Positions 56,374 through 64,000 of a stretch of DNA of 64,000 nucleotides are shown piece by piece. How positions within the stretch are numbered: the stretch's first letter is position 1; the number at the start of each line of letters is the position of its first letter. The stretch covers positions 2,290,001 through 2,354,000 of the forward strand of contig NZ_CP011390.1 of NCBI RefSeq assembly GCF_001644645.1. Reading direction: 5' to 3'. Origin of the DNA: Flavisolibacter tropicus (GTDB taxonomy: Bacteria > Bacteroidota > Bacteroidia > Chitinophagales > Chitinophagaceae). Both the position numbers and the translations under genes were made by a program. The notes beneath the pieces were generated by a model. It was not told the DNA's origin. It ran no database searches and saw nothing but the letters and a program-made list of their open reading frames with translations.

Positions 56374-57732
56374 TTATGGATAATACTTTTTAAGCGCATT
56401 TAAAGCTATTGTCAACTGTTCTATCCAACGCTGTCCGTGAGCACCATCTTTTAGTGCCGCTAAATGCACCATCCCTGATGTGCTTTCTTCTTCGAATCTT
56501 GTTTCACCAGGCTTAGCAATCTGTATTGTTCCTGTATTTCCTTCAAGATAAAAGCCCATGTTATAATCGTACCACACCTCTTTTATTTTACTTACCGGCA
56601 TGGATAACCTCATCACGCCTACCCCTTTAGGTGTATACTCACGATATGAGCCAGACAGGATACCCTTATGTATAGAAAATAAACTATCCATAATCACCTC
56701 TTCACTTTCTGCATAAGGATACTTCGTCACTATATCGTTTAATATATGCAAGAAAGCCTTCTCTGTTGCCTCTTTCGTAAGGCTTTCTTTACTCAATATA
56801 AAGTCAGTATAATGTTCGTTAACATACTTACCCTTTTTATCAATAAAAAATTCCTCATCATTCATGATTACGGTGGCTTTTCCATTTATAAAAGAGTTGG
56901 CGAATTTGTATTTAACAGGAATTACTTCTTTTCCTTTTTCATCAATATAGCCCCACTTATCATTTCTTTTAACAGGCGCAAGTCCTTCCTCAAAATCATC
57001 AATCTGTACATACTTGGGTGCGACCACTTCTATTCCCTCCTTGTTCAATAAACCATATTTGCCTTTTTCCATGACCTTAACAAAACCATTATTCAAGGTA
57101 TCTACCTCTTGATACATCAACTTGGTAAGCTTCTTACCTTTTGTGTTATAAAATCCCAATTGCCCCTCCTTTTCAACCTGTACCAATTTTGGAGACAAGA
57201 GGGTTACTTGCTCATATTCCACAGGTACGACCAGTTGTCCTTTTAGGTTAACAACTCCATACTGCATTTGATCATTTTTGACTTTGGCAAAACCAAATTG
57301 AAAAGGCAATACCCATGATGGGTCAGTTATCGCAAGCACTTCTCCCTTTTTATTGATCACTACTTTTTTATTCTCCTTATCTACAACAGCCAGTCCTTCA
57401 GAAAATGGATATTCAAGAAATTGATAGTTGCCGGGTACGGCTTGCTTTCCAGTCTTATCAATAAAAATCCATGCACTGTTACCTTCTGCAGCAGTAAGGC
57501 TATCATATACCTCCACTGCAGCTACGCCCTCTGAAAAATCATAAGCAGAAACATACATAGGTGGTATCAACTCTTTGTAATCACGGTTAATAAATCCATA
57601 CCTACCGTTTTTAGTTACCATTGCCATATCTTCCTTAAATGCAGCAACACTATCATAAGGAAGCTGGCTCTTTTGGGAGAATGATACGCAAACAGACATA
57701 AAACATAGGCAACTAAGAAAAAAACGTCTCAT
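56374..57732 (-). CDS. WG-repeat protein, exported
   Basis: A 452-residue protein with a signal peptide (MRRFFLSCLCFMSVCVSFSQ). About eight WG (KWGF-type) repeats span residues 35-310, for example KNGRYGFINRDYKELIPPMY, DKWGYIDEKGKEVIPVKY and KGKYGLLNKEGIEVVAPKY. The last about 140 residues form a non-repeat domain. WG repeats are beta-rich binding modules of unclear ligand, common in Bacteroidota. A periplasmic or surface location is likely. It is not co-directional with an obvious partner; the FUSC gene upstream on the same strand is 98 bases away. Confidence 0.88.
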   Translation of the reverse strand: MRRFFLSCLCFMSVCVSFSQKSQLPYDSVAAFKEDMAMVTKNGRYGFINRDYKELIPPMYVSAYDFSEGVAAVEVYDSLTAAEGNSAWIFIDKTGKQAVPGNYQFLEYPFSEGLAVVDKENKKVVINKKGEVLAITDPSWVLPFQFGFAKVKNDQMQYGVVNLKGQLVVPVEYEQVTLLSPKLVQVEKEGQLGFYNTKGKKLTKLMYQEVDTLNNGFVKVMEKGKYGLLNKEGIEVVAPKYVQIDDFEEGLAPVKRNDKWGYIDEKGKEVIPVKYKFANSFINGKATVIMNDEEFFIDKKGKYVNEHYTDFILSKESLTKEATEKAFLHILNDIVTKYPYAESEEVIMDSLFSIHKGILSGSYREYTPKGVGVMRLSMPVSKIKEVWYDYNMGFYLEGNTGTIQIAKPGETRFEEESTSGMVHLAALKDGAHGQRWIEQLTIALNALKKYYP

Positions 57733-57829
57733 AGCAGTACTTTAAAAAGAAATGGATGCTCAAATATGCATCATTTTAATTGGGAAGACAAGGCATTTCA
57801 CTTGTTGCATTCAAGCCAAAATCAAACAG

Positions 57830-58882
57830 CTAACGGCGCCGGGACAGTATTACCCTTGCTTTTCGAACCTGCCTCCTGGCAGCATAATAGAGCTGCTCGT
57901 TATACAGTACCCAGCCGCCAATGGCACCAATTACACTACCAATAAGGATATCGTAAAAGCGGGCTATTATAAGCCCTGTGGGATGTGAGATTAAATTATT
58001 GCCCGACTCTGCTAAAAAGATGGTTAGTATGGAAATGAAAATAACGGCAATTCCATAATTACGCACCACTAACCATTCTACTATCACTTGGAGGAAGATG
58101 ATGCTAAAACAAATAACTAAGAGTGATGGCTGCAGTAATAAAATTACCCAGGTGGCACATAAGCCAATAAAAGTACCTGCAATACGCTGAACACTTCGTT
58201 GCCAGATATGCCGGGTACTGACGCCCTGCATTACAGCAGCGCAGGAGGTAGGAACCCAATATGGATTTTCAAGCTCAAGCAGATGAGCTACCAGCAAAGC
58301 ACTCCCCACAAATAGCCCGAAGGTGATGGACTCGATCAGGTTCATGTATTTGTTTTTTGTATTGGCTGTAACTGGCTGAGCTGCATGCATCTTTTTTATA
58401 AATAATACACTATATGCCAAACCCAACATGCAGGATATTATAGTACCGATACCTATCCATCCTATCCTACCAGGAAGTGCTTGCAGATTGAATGGCATAC
58501 AAATAGCCACGGAGGCTATCATAATAAAGAAAAAATTGCCAGGTGGACGTGCCAGTCCTAAATAATACAAGGCCCAATGTATCATAAAAGCAAACACGCC
58601 TAATGCCAATGCCGCCACATAAGGATTAAAACTAAAGAGCGAACCAACCAGGAAGGAAACCATGATCCCAAACGAACAAGCCATTAGTGTGATCATAGTA
58701 GCAGCGATACTGCTGGTTTGTGCATAGAGTATAACCAGGCCAGCTAATGAAGCCAGCTTTCCTTCATTGCTTAACCCTGTAAAATAGCCTGCCAGTATGG
58801 GAATCCCTACACAAAGGCCGGCTAATATGGGAAAATCCCATTTCCGATTTGATGGTTTAAACTCCAGTAGTTGCCTAAACAT
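57830..58882 (-). CDS. FUSC-family inner-membrane protein
   Basis: A 350-residue polytopic membrane protein with two blocks of hydrophobic helices separated by a short hydrophilic loop (about residues 170-185). The second block has LENPYWVPTSCAAVMQGVSTRHIWQRSVQRIAGTFIGL, the FUSC signature of fusaric-acid/aromatic-acid exporter-like proteins. A basic C-terminus (YYAARRQVRKARVILSRRR) follows. Relatives include AaeB, but this copy lacks the large cytoplasmic domain and has no AaeA-like periplasmic partner nearby, so export of a weak acid is only a family-level guess. The ATG at 58882 is chosen over a GTG three codons upstream. Confidence 0.88.
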   Translation of the reverse strand: MFRQLLEFKPSNRKWDFPILAGLCVGIPILAGYFTGLSNEGKLASLAGLVILYAQTSSIAATMITLMACSFGIMVSFLVGSLFSFNPYVAALALGVFAFMIHWALYYLGLARPPGNFFFIMIASVAICMPFNLQALPGRIGWIGIGTIISCMLGLAYSVLFIKKMHAAQPVTANTKNKYMNLIESITFGLFVGSALLVAHLLELENPYWVPTSCAAVMQGVSTRHIWQRSVQRIAGTFIGLCATWVILLLQPSLLVICFSIIFLQVIVEWLVVRNYGIAVIFISILTIFLAESGNNLISHPTGLIIARFYDILIGSVIGAIGGWVLYNEQLYYAARRQVRKARVILSRRR

Positions 58883-59098
58883 ATTGCTCACATTGGTTTC
58901 CCGCGGAAAAGTAAGAATTATTGCAGCCAGATATCGCTACCTAATTAACTGCATTCATTGTACCGAAAAAACAATCACCTATTATCCGTGTGTAGCAGAA
59001 CTAGCCAATAATTCTAAATAATCGCTGTCAGTTTTAGCCCTGTTTGCCGTCATCCTCTAGCAGATAAGAACCATCTACCTTTTCAGAAAACAATCAAA

Positions 59099-59473
59099 AT
59101 GGAAAACGAAAACTTCATAGAAAAAATAGCAAAGGGATTCTCTCAGAATGCTTCTGTAAAATATGTATATGGAGACCCCATTCAAACGGGTAATAAAACG
59201 ATCATTCCAGTGGCTAGCATTGCCTATGGTTTTGGCGGTGGGTTTGGACAGGCGCCAAAAGGGAAAAAAGCAGATAACTCATCCAACATTGGCACTGAAC
59301 CATTATCTGCAGGAGAAGGAGCTGGCGGTGGTGGTGGCTTGCGCACAACACTAAAAGGTATTTATGAAATAACACCCGAATCTACCCGCTTTATTCCTGC
59401 TAACAATACTAAATCACTTCTTACCGGCATTGTTATTGGCTTTTTGCTGAAAGCAATGTTTTTCTCTAAATAA
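59099..59473 (+). CDS. GerW/YtfJ-family protein
   Basis: A 124-residue protein of the family named after B. subtilis YtfJ/GerW (Spore_YtfJ). It has VKYVYGDPIQTGNKTIIPVASIAYGFGGGFGQ, a Gly-rich loop (GEGAGGGGGLRTTLKGIYEI) and a C-terminal hydrophobic segment (SLLTGIVIGFLLKAMFFSK) that may anchor it in a membrane. Family members occur in many non-sporulating bacteria, where their role is unknown; a spore function is not implied here. It appears to be monocistronic. Confidence 0.85.
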   Translation: MENENFIEKIAKGFSQNASVKYVYGDPIQTGNKTIIPVASIAYGFGGGFGQAPKGKKADNSSNIGTEPLSAGEGAGGGGGLRTTLKGIYEITPESTRFIPANNTKSLLTGIVIGFLLKAMFFSK

Positions 59474-59782
59474 GGAGAAGATAAGCGCTTCTATTTCCAT
59501 TGTAGTTCTTACTAACCCAAATGGGTAGTACTCTGTATTACTAACAGAACAGTCAATTATTGTCACAAAGTTTATAATACTATCATCCGCTGTTCTTTCC
59601 CATCAGCGACTTACACCAAGGGAGCAACGAAGTAACTATAATACACAGAGTTACACAGATAAGCATTGGCAAATCCAGAGCTAAGGAACTAACCTGCCGC
59701 TAATCAAATTGCCTGAAAAATAAAACAGCGAAACAATAGGGTATCATTGTTGTGGCCCCCTTTTTATCCCAAACTATTTTTT
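59474..59782. other. Gene-free stretch before the Oar-like receptor gene
   Basis: About 310 bases with no gene. One inverted repeat, GTAACT / AGTTAC (about 59632-59654), could be a regulator site; no terminator or clear TAnnTTTG box is seen. Confidence 0.4.
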
Positions 59783-62700
59783 ATGAAGCAGTTGGCAATT
59801 TTACTCCTGTTCAGCTGGCTATCAACTTTTGTAACTGCCCAGGTTACTACCAGTAGTATTACCGGTACAGCAAAAAGTAATACTGCCCAAAACCTGGCAG
59901 GCGCTACGGTTACCGCTATTCACTTGCCAACCGGTACACGTTATACCGCAACCACAGGCAGTAATGGCAGTTTCAACTTACCCAACTTACTAGTAGGCGG
60001 CCCTTATGAATTAACCGTTAGCTATACCGGCTTTGCACCATTCCGACAAGACAGTATCACACTACTATTGGGACAGCCCTACACGATAGATGCTGTATTA
60101 GGAGTTAACGTACAGGCACTGGAAACAGTAGTTGTTACAGGTTCCCGTGGCCGTCGCGTTCCTGATAAAACAGGCACCAGCACCAATATATCGAATCGAC
60201 AACTCAACACCCTACCTAGTATTAACCGTACCATAACCGATTTTACACGACTGACGCCACAAGCAGGAGCTAACAATAGCTTTGGCGGCAGGGACCCGCG
60301 TTACAACAATATTCAAATAGATGGAGCAAACCTGAATAACAATTTTGGGTTAAGCAACGACCCATTACCTGGTGGTGGCAACCCTGTTTCACTGGACGCC
60401 ATCGAAGAGATAAGCGTCAATATTTCACCCTTTGATGTGCGGCAGGCAGGCTTTACCGGTGCGGGCATTAATGCCGTAACCCGCAGCGGTAACAATAAAT
60501 TCACAGGGTCAGTATATGGCTTTTACAGAAATGAAGACTTCTCTGGTACCAAGGTAGGTAAGACCACTTTACCTCCTGCGCAGAAAACCTCCAATGGGAT
60601 CTATGGATTTCGACTTGGGGGGCCTATTCTAAAGAACAAGCTTTTCTTTTTTGTAAATGCAGAACGTGAAACTCGTGAGTTCCCTGGTGTATTATTCCGC
60701 CCAACGCAGTCTGGCCTTCCTCCAGGAGGTAACGTTTCTGCAACCCCTATTGACTCTATGCGAAAGCTGGAAGACTTCCTAACCAGTAAATATGGATATA
60801 ACCCCGGTGCTAACGACAACTTCCCCAACTTTAACCAGAAGAACACCAAGCTCCTGGGAAGAGTCGATTGGAACGTTACAGATAAGCATCGTGCAACAGT
60901 ACGCTATAGTGATTTTAAAAACACTAACGACGTGCTTTTAAATAATACCAGCATTCCTGGCGGTGGCTTTGGTGTACTAACTCGTTTAGGGAATAATCGC
61001 TTTGGCAATAACAGTATGGGGTTCGAAAACTCAAACTATGGATTCGAAGACAAGGTACAATCAGGTACGTTTGAAATCAACAGTCGCTTTAGCAATCTTA
61101 TATCCAACCAATTCCTGGCCACCTATACCAAGATCAGAGATACAAGAACGTTTAATGGAGGCGTGTTCCCCACTATTGATATTCTAAATCTCCCGCCAGG
61201 TGATTCTATCAACAACCAAAATTACCTGCATGTAGGTATGGATCCTTTTACCTACAATAATGATGTGATCAATAATATCTGGTCGCTGATTGACAACTTT
61301 ACGCGCTTTGCAGGAAAGCATACTATTACAGCGGGAGTATCGTATGAACACCAGAAAGTGGGAAATATGTTCATGCCAGGCTCTAACAGCTATTATATAT
61401 TCCGCTCACTAAATGATTTTATTACTAATCAGCCGCCAGCCTACTACGCGTATACCTATTCCTTAATAAAGGGCGAGCCACAGGTTTACTCTGCCGAATT
61501 AAAAATTGGCCAGCTAGGTATTTATGCACAGGATGAATACATTTTATCAAACCACGTGCGGTTAACTTATGGTCTACGTGTAGACCGCCCTCTATATGAT
61601 GATCAGCCCATTGCTAACCCTGCGGTGGAAGCATTAACATTTCTGGATGAAAATGGAGCACCTACCCATTATACAACAGGAAAATGGCCGGAATCAAAAT
61701 GGTACTGGTCGCCCCGTATTGGTGCCCGCTGGGATGTAAAAGGCGATAAGTCTACCATTATTCGTGGCGGCACAGGCATCTTTACTGGTAGAATACCTTT
61801 TGTATGGCTTACCAATATTCCTACAAACAGTGCCATGTACCAGGTAACCGCCTCAGTGAATTCCAGAAGTGCATTGGTTAATTTCCCATTCAACCCCAAT
61901 CCGGATGCCTACAATGATGTTTTCCCTAAAACAGCAGGAACAACAATCGTCAGGAACTCCAACTTTGTCTTTGCTAACCCCGACTTTAAGTTTCCGCAAG
62001 TTTGGCGGTCGAATGTAGCATGGGAACAGGGCTTGGGTAAAGGTTTTAACCTGACAGTGGAAGCATTGTATACAAAAGAGTTGAATTCCGTGTATATGCG
62101 CAATGCTAATCTTCGTCCGCCCGATACAGTTTTTACTGGACCAGATGCAAGACCCCGCTATACTTCTAACTCAAGACTGAATGCTGACATTGCTTCAGCT
62201 ATAGTATTGGAAAACACTAGTAAGGGAGGAACACTAAATCTTACAGCGCAAGTTACCAAAGCATTTACCAAAGGCTTTTATGGATCACTGGGTTACAATT
62301 ACACACTATCAAAGAATGTAACAGGAAACCCGGGTTCACAAGCCATATCTGCCTGGAATACTAATCCAAACAAAACAACAGGTAATGCATTGGAACTAGG
62401 CTATTCTGAGTTTGCCACACCCCACCGGATAGTTGGTGCTTTCTCTTACCGTAAAGAATATGCGAAAAACTTTGCTACAACACTTACCCTGTTTTACGAA
62501 GGGTCACAAACAGTTTATAGCTATACCTATAGTGCCGATATCAATGGCGACCAGAATGGCTTTGACCTCATCTATATTCCTCGAAACCAAAATGAGATCA
62601 TTTTCACCCCAACCACTATAGGCGGCGTGGCCTATACACCACAACAACAATGGGATATCTACAACCAATTTATTGAGCAAGACCCCTACCTGAGCAAACA

Positions 62701-63040
62701 CAGGGGAGAGTATGCAGAAAGAAATGCTGCCCGCATACCTTTTTACCACCGTATAGATGCCCGCTTGTTGCAAGACTTTTTTATTATCAAAGGAGGTCGC
62801 CGACACACCCTTCAATTCAGTGCCGATGTTTTAAATATTCCCAACCTGCTCAATCGCGACTGGGGCGTACAACAAACCTATGTGCAACGCAGTATCCTGG
62901 TTCCCACAAGTGTAGTAAACGGACAACCCACTTTCCGACTCAATTCAGCTAACAACAAACCTGTAACGGAAAGCTTTCAAGATGTAGTATCTACAGCAAG
63001 TACATGGGGATTGCAGCTAGGCCTACGCTATTCGTTTTAA
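59783..63040 (+). CDS. Oar-like TonB-dependent receptor with carboxypeptidase-regulatory domain
   Basis: A 1085-residue outer-membrane protein. A signal peptide (ending TFVTAQ) is followed by a CarboxypepD-regulatory/Cna-B-like domain (about 22-105; SITGTAKSNTAQNLAGATVTAIH). A plug with ETVVVTGSRGRRVPDKTG and a DGANLNNNFGLSNDPLPGGGNPVSLDAIEEI stretch comes next, then a large barrel ending in LQLGLRYSF. The sequence resembles Myxococcus Oar and related TonB receptors, which handle peptides or protein signals rather than glycans. There is no SusD neighbour, supporting a non-glycan role. The internal ATG at 59783 matches the signal peptide start. Confidence 0.93.
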   Translation: MKQLAILLLFSWLSTFVTAQVTTSSITGTAKSNTAQNLAGATVTAIHLPTGTRYTATTGSNGSFNLPNLLVGGPYELTVSYTGFAPFRQDSITLLLGQPYTIDAVLGVNVQALETVVVTGSRGRRVPDKTGTSTNISNRQLNTLPSINRTITDFTRLTPQAGANNSFGGRDPRYNNIQIDGANLNNNFGLSNDPLPGGGNPVSLDAIEEISVNISPFDVRQAGFTGAGINAVTRSGNNKFTGSVYGFYRNEDFSGTKVGKTTLPPAQKTSNGIYGFRLGGPILKNKLFFFVNAERETREFPGVLFRPTQSGLPPGGNVSATPIDSMRKLEDFLTSKYGYNPGANDNFPNFNQKNTKLLGRVDWNVTDKHRATVRYSDFKNTNDVLLNNTSIPGGGFGVLTRLGNNRFGNNSMGFENSNYGFEDKVQSGTFEINSRFSNLISNQFLATYTKIRDTRTFNGGVFPTIDILNLPPGDSINNQNYLHVGMDPFTYNNDVINNIWSLIDNFTRFAGKHTITAGVSYEHQKVGNMFMPGSNSYYIFRSLNDFITNQPPAYYAYTYSLIKGEPQVYSAELKIGQLGIYAQDEYILSNHVRLTYGLRVDRPLYDDQPIANPAVEALTFLDENGAPTHYTTGKWPESKWYWSPRIGARWDVKGDKSTIIRGGTGIFTGRIPFVWLTNIPTNSAMYQVTASVNSRSALVNFPFNPNPDAYNDVFPKTAGTTIVRNSNFVFANPDFKFPQVWRSNVAWEQGLGKGFNLTVEALYTKELNSVYMRNANLRPPDTVFTGPDARPRYTSNSRLNADIASAIVLENTSKGGTLNLTAQVTKAFTKGFYGSLGYNYTLSKNVTGNPGSQAISAWNTNPNKTTGNALELGYSEFATPHRIVGAFSYRKEYAKNFATTLTLFYEGSQTVYSYTYSADINGDQNGFDLIYIPRNQNEIIFTPTTIGGVAYTPQQQWDIYNQFIEQDPYLSKHRGEYAERNAARIPFYHRIDARLLQDFFIIKGGRRHTLQFSADVLNIPNLLNRDWGVQQTYVQRSILVPTSVVNGQPTFRLNSANNKPVTESFQDVVSTASTWGLQLGLRYSF

Positions 63041-63059
63041 ACACATGGCAAGCAATAAA

Positions 63060-63091
63060 AAGGTCAAGTCATAAATGAAAGACTTGACCTT
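63060..63091 (+). terminator. Hairpin terminator after the Oar-like receptor gene
   Basis: The stem AAGGTCAAGTC / GACTTGACCTT with a ten-base loop is followed by TGCCTTTT. It lies 20 bases past the receptor stop and before the convergent NTF2-like gene. The T-tract is interrupted, so efficiency is uncertain. Confidence 0.75.
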
Positions 63092-63117
63092 GCCTTTTAA
63101 AATCAAATAAGATTATT

Positions 63118-63552
63118 TTAGATAAGATCAAGATTACCAGTTGCGTATTTCAGATTATACTTGAATTGATCAATGCGCCAACCGTCACCGTGCCGAGTAA
63201 GATGTAGATTATAAGTGCCTACAAACTCGCGGGTTTTACCTTGTGTAGCGGCTTGTTTGTAGTGTGTGGCAGTGGCATACGCAAACACATCTGCTATCTC
63301 ATCCTTTATGTTTATCAGGTAATTGCCGGCCAAATGATTCACTGCATCAACGCCTGTAAAACCTTCTTTCCAAATCTGACAGATGTTGGCTGCAGTGGTA
63401 ACCATTTCTTTACCACCCATTGAAGACATATCAAATAGCACCTGTTCCGTAAACACTTCCTGTTGTAGCTTCTCCCATTCCTGAGCATCGGTGTAAACAA
63501 ACAGTTTATTGACCACTTCTACTATTTGTTCCCGGAGAGTAAATAATTGCAT
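63118..63552 (-). CDS. NTF2/SnoaL-like protein
   Basis: A 144-residue protein with the nuclear-transport-factor-2-like cone fold: helices (LREQIVEVVNKLFVYTDAQEWEKLQQEVFTEQV) then strands ending GTYNLHLTRHGDGWRIDQFKYNLKY. Such proteins act as small-molecule enzymes (SnoaL-type cyclases, ketosteroid isomerases) or as unknown ligand-binding domains. The catalytic residues that would separate these classes cannot be assigned. It is a single gene converging on the Oar-like receptor gene. Confidence 0.85.
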   Translation of the reverse strand: MQLFTLREQIVEVVNKLFVYTDAQEWEKLQQEVFTEQVLFDMSSMGGKEMVTTAANICQIWKEGFTGVDAVNHLAGNYLINIKDEIADVFAYATATHYKQAATQGKTREFVGTYNLHLTRHGDGWRIDQFKYNLKYATGNLDLI

Positions 63553-63837
63553 AAGCCTGGCATCTAATAATTAGCAATAAGCAAATTCACGAATACTATT
63601 ATAAAAAAGGAAGTTATGCCCTATACTGAAGTAGTACTAACTCTGCAAAGCCAAGTTACTGCAATTCGATAAGATATAATAGCACAGACAGTGCTAAATG
63701 TACAGGTGCATAACTTTAAAAATAGTCTCGACTAAAAAGGGTGTATATTAATAGTACTATCAGCCTTACCCTTTCAATAGCGTACAGTATACCTGAAGAC
63801 GTTTTTCGTTAACATTCCTAACCAAAAACGATAAGCT
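63553..63837. other. Gap between divergent genes
   Basis: About 285 bases between the divergent NTF2-like gene and the partial right-edge gene. I see no repeat, hairpin or clear promoter box in it. Confidence 0.35.
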
Positions 63838-64000
63838 ATGCGCACATTACTCAAGTTCACATCAGACATCACTGCTGGTAATACCGCAATTGCCGATGGC
63901 AGACTCCCAGCTGTTATCAAAGACACTATGGATCGCCTGAAGCCAGAAGCGGCGTATTTCTTTGCTGAAAATGGCAACAGAACCGGTCTATTAGTATTTG
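63838..64000 (+). CDS. Partial gene of unknown function, cut by the window edge
   Basis: An ATG at 63838 opens a frame that stays open to the end of the window (54 codons visible). The visible product begins MRTLLKFTSDITAGNTAIAD and continues with a KPEAAYFFAENGNRTGLLVF-like stretch. This resembles short uncharacterised stress- or panthothenate-type proteins of other bacteria only loosely; I do not assign a family. The codon use and amino-acid pattern look coding. Confidence 0.65.
   Translation, partial: MRTLLKFTSDITAGNTAIADGRLPAVIKDTMDRLKPEAAYFFAENGNRTGLLVF

Noticed and set aside
1..64000. Defence system, prophage or integrative element
   Set aside because: I looked for restriction, retron, toxin-antitoxin, integrase and phage structural motifs and found none; the gene content is ordinary chromosome plus a glucan utilisation locus.

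Overview
This window looks like a chromosomal segment from a member of the Bacteroidota, most likely a Chitinophagaceae-type soil or water bacterium. The support is: type IX secretion (T9SS) substrates with type A and type B sorting domains, two PorP/SprF-family proteins, a SusC/SusD pair, many short TAnnTTTG-type -7 promoter boxes, and moderately AT-rich DNA. I see no rRNA or tRNA gene, transposase, integrase, phage gene or CRISPR array. Assignments rest on reading protein motifs; no database search was run.

Layout. 1-6811 (+): the end of an M32 carboxypeptidase, a small lipoprotein, then a giant PKD-repeat T9SS type B surface protein directly followed by its PorP/SprF partner. 7085-9064: oxyR with a candidate operator, a minimal T9SS sorting-domain protein and a Bcp-type peroxiredoxin. 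9065-12970: an intergenic zone rich in short-period repeats, an rRNA methyltransferase, then grpE and dnaJ. 12967-18750 (-): a run of a VWA protein, hpt, a glucosaminidase with LysM domains, an O-methyltransferase and a sodium:solute symporter, with overlapping stops and starts. 18846-30825: a LOG-family enzyme, a small outer-membrane protein, an FAD-linked oxidase, a second adhesin-plus-SprF module, recG, an undecaprenyl-phosphate sugar transferase and an unknown secreted protein.

32991-47116 is the clearest functional unit: a polysaccharide utilisation locus. SusC, SusD, GH5 (plus CBM6-like), GH3 and two GH16 enzymes lie head to tail on the minus strand. A 970-residue propeller/Y_Y_Y/membrane/LuxR-HTH regulator is divergent from susC. 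The enzyme set fits laminarin or another beta-1,3-glucan: GH16 endo-cleavage, SusCD uptake, then GH5 and GH3 trimming. 47797-53445 holds a ZU5 lipoprotein and a copper or heavy-metal group (HMBD lipoprotein, possible winged-helix protein, CopZ-like chaperone, CopA-like ATPase). 53709-64000 holds a PAS histidine kinase (paralogue of the one at 31491), a thioesterase, a WG-repeat protein, a FUSC-family membrane protein, a GerW/YtfJ-family protein, an Oar-like TonB receptor, an NTF2-like protein and the start of an unknown gene.

The most unusual feature is non-coding. Three gene-free stretches carry arrays with an exact 11-bp period but unrelated core words (TCGAA at 9268, ATAACCCG at 31021, GGTAC at 47394). 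The one at 31021-31141 is eleven 11-bp units arranged as a single in-register palindrome. Other gene-free stretches (9502, 10769, 11677, 47131) carry heptad or octad arrays, some as inverted pairs. I know of no named element with this design.
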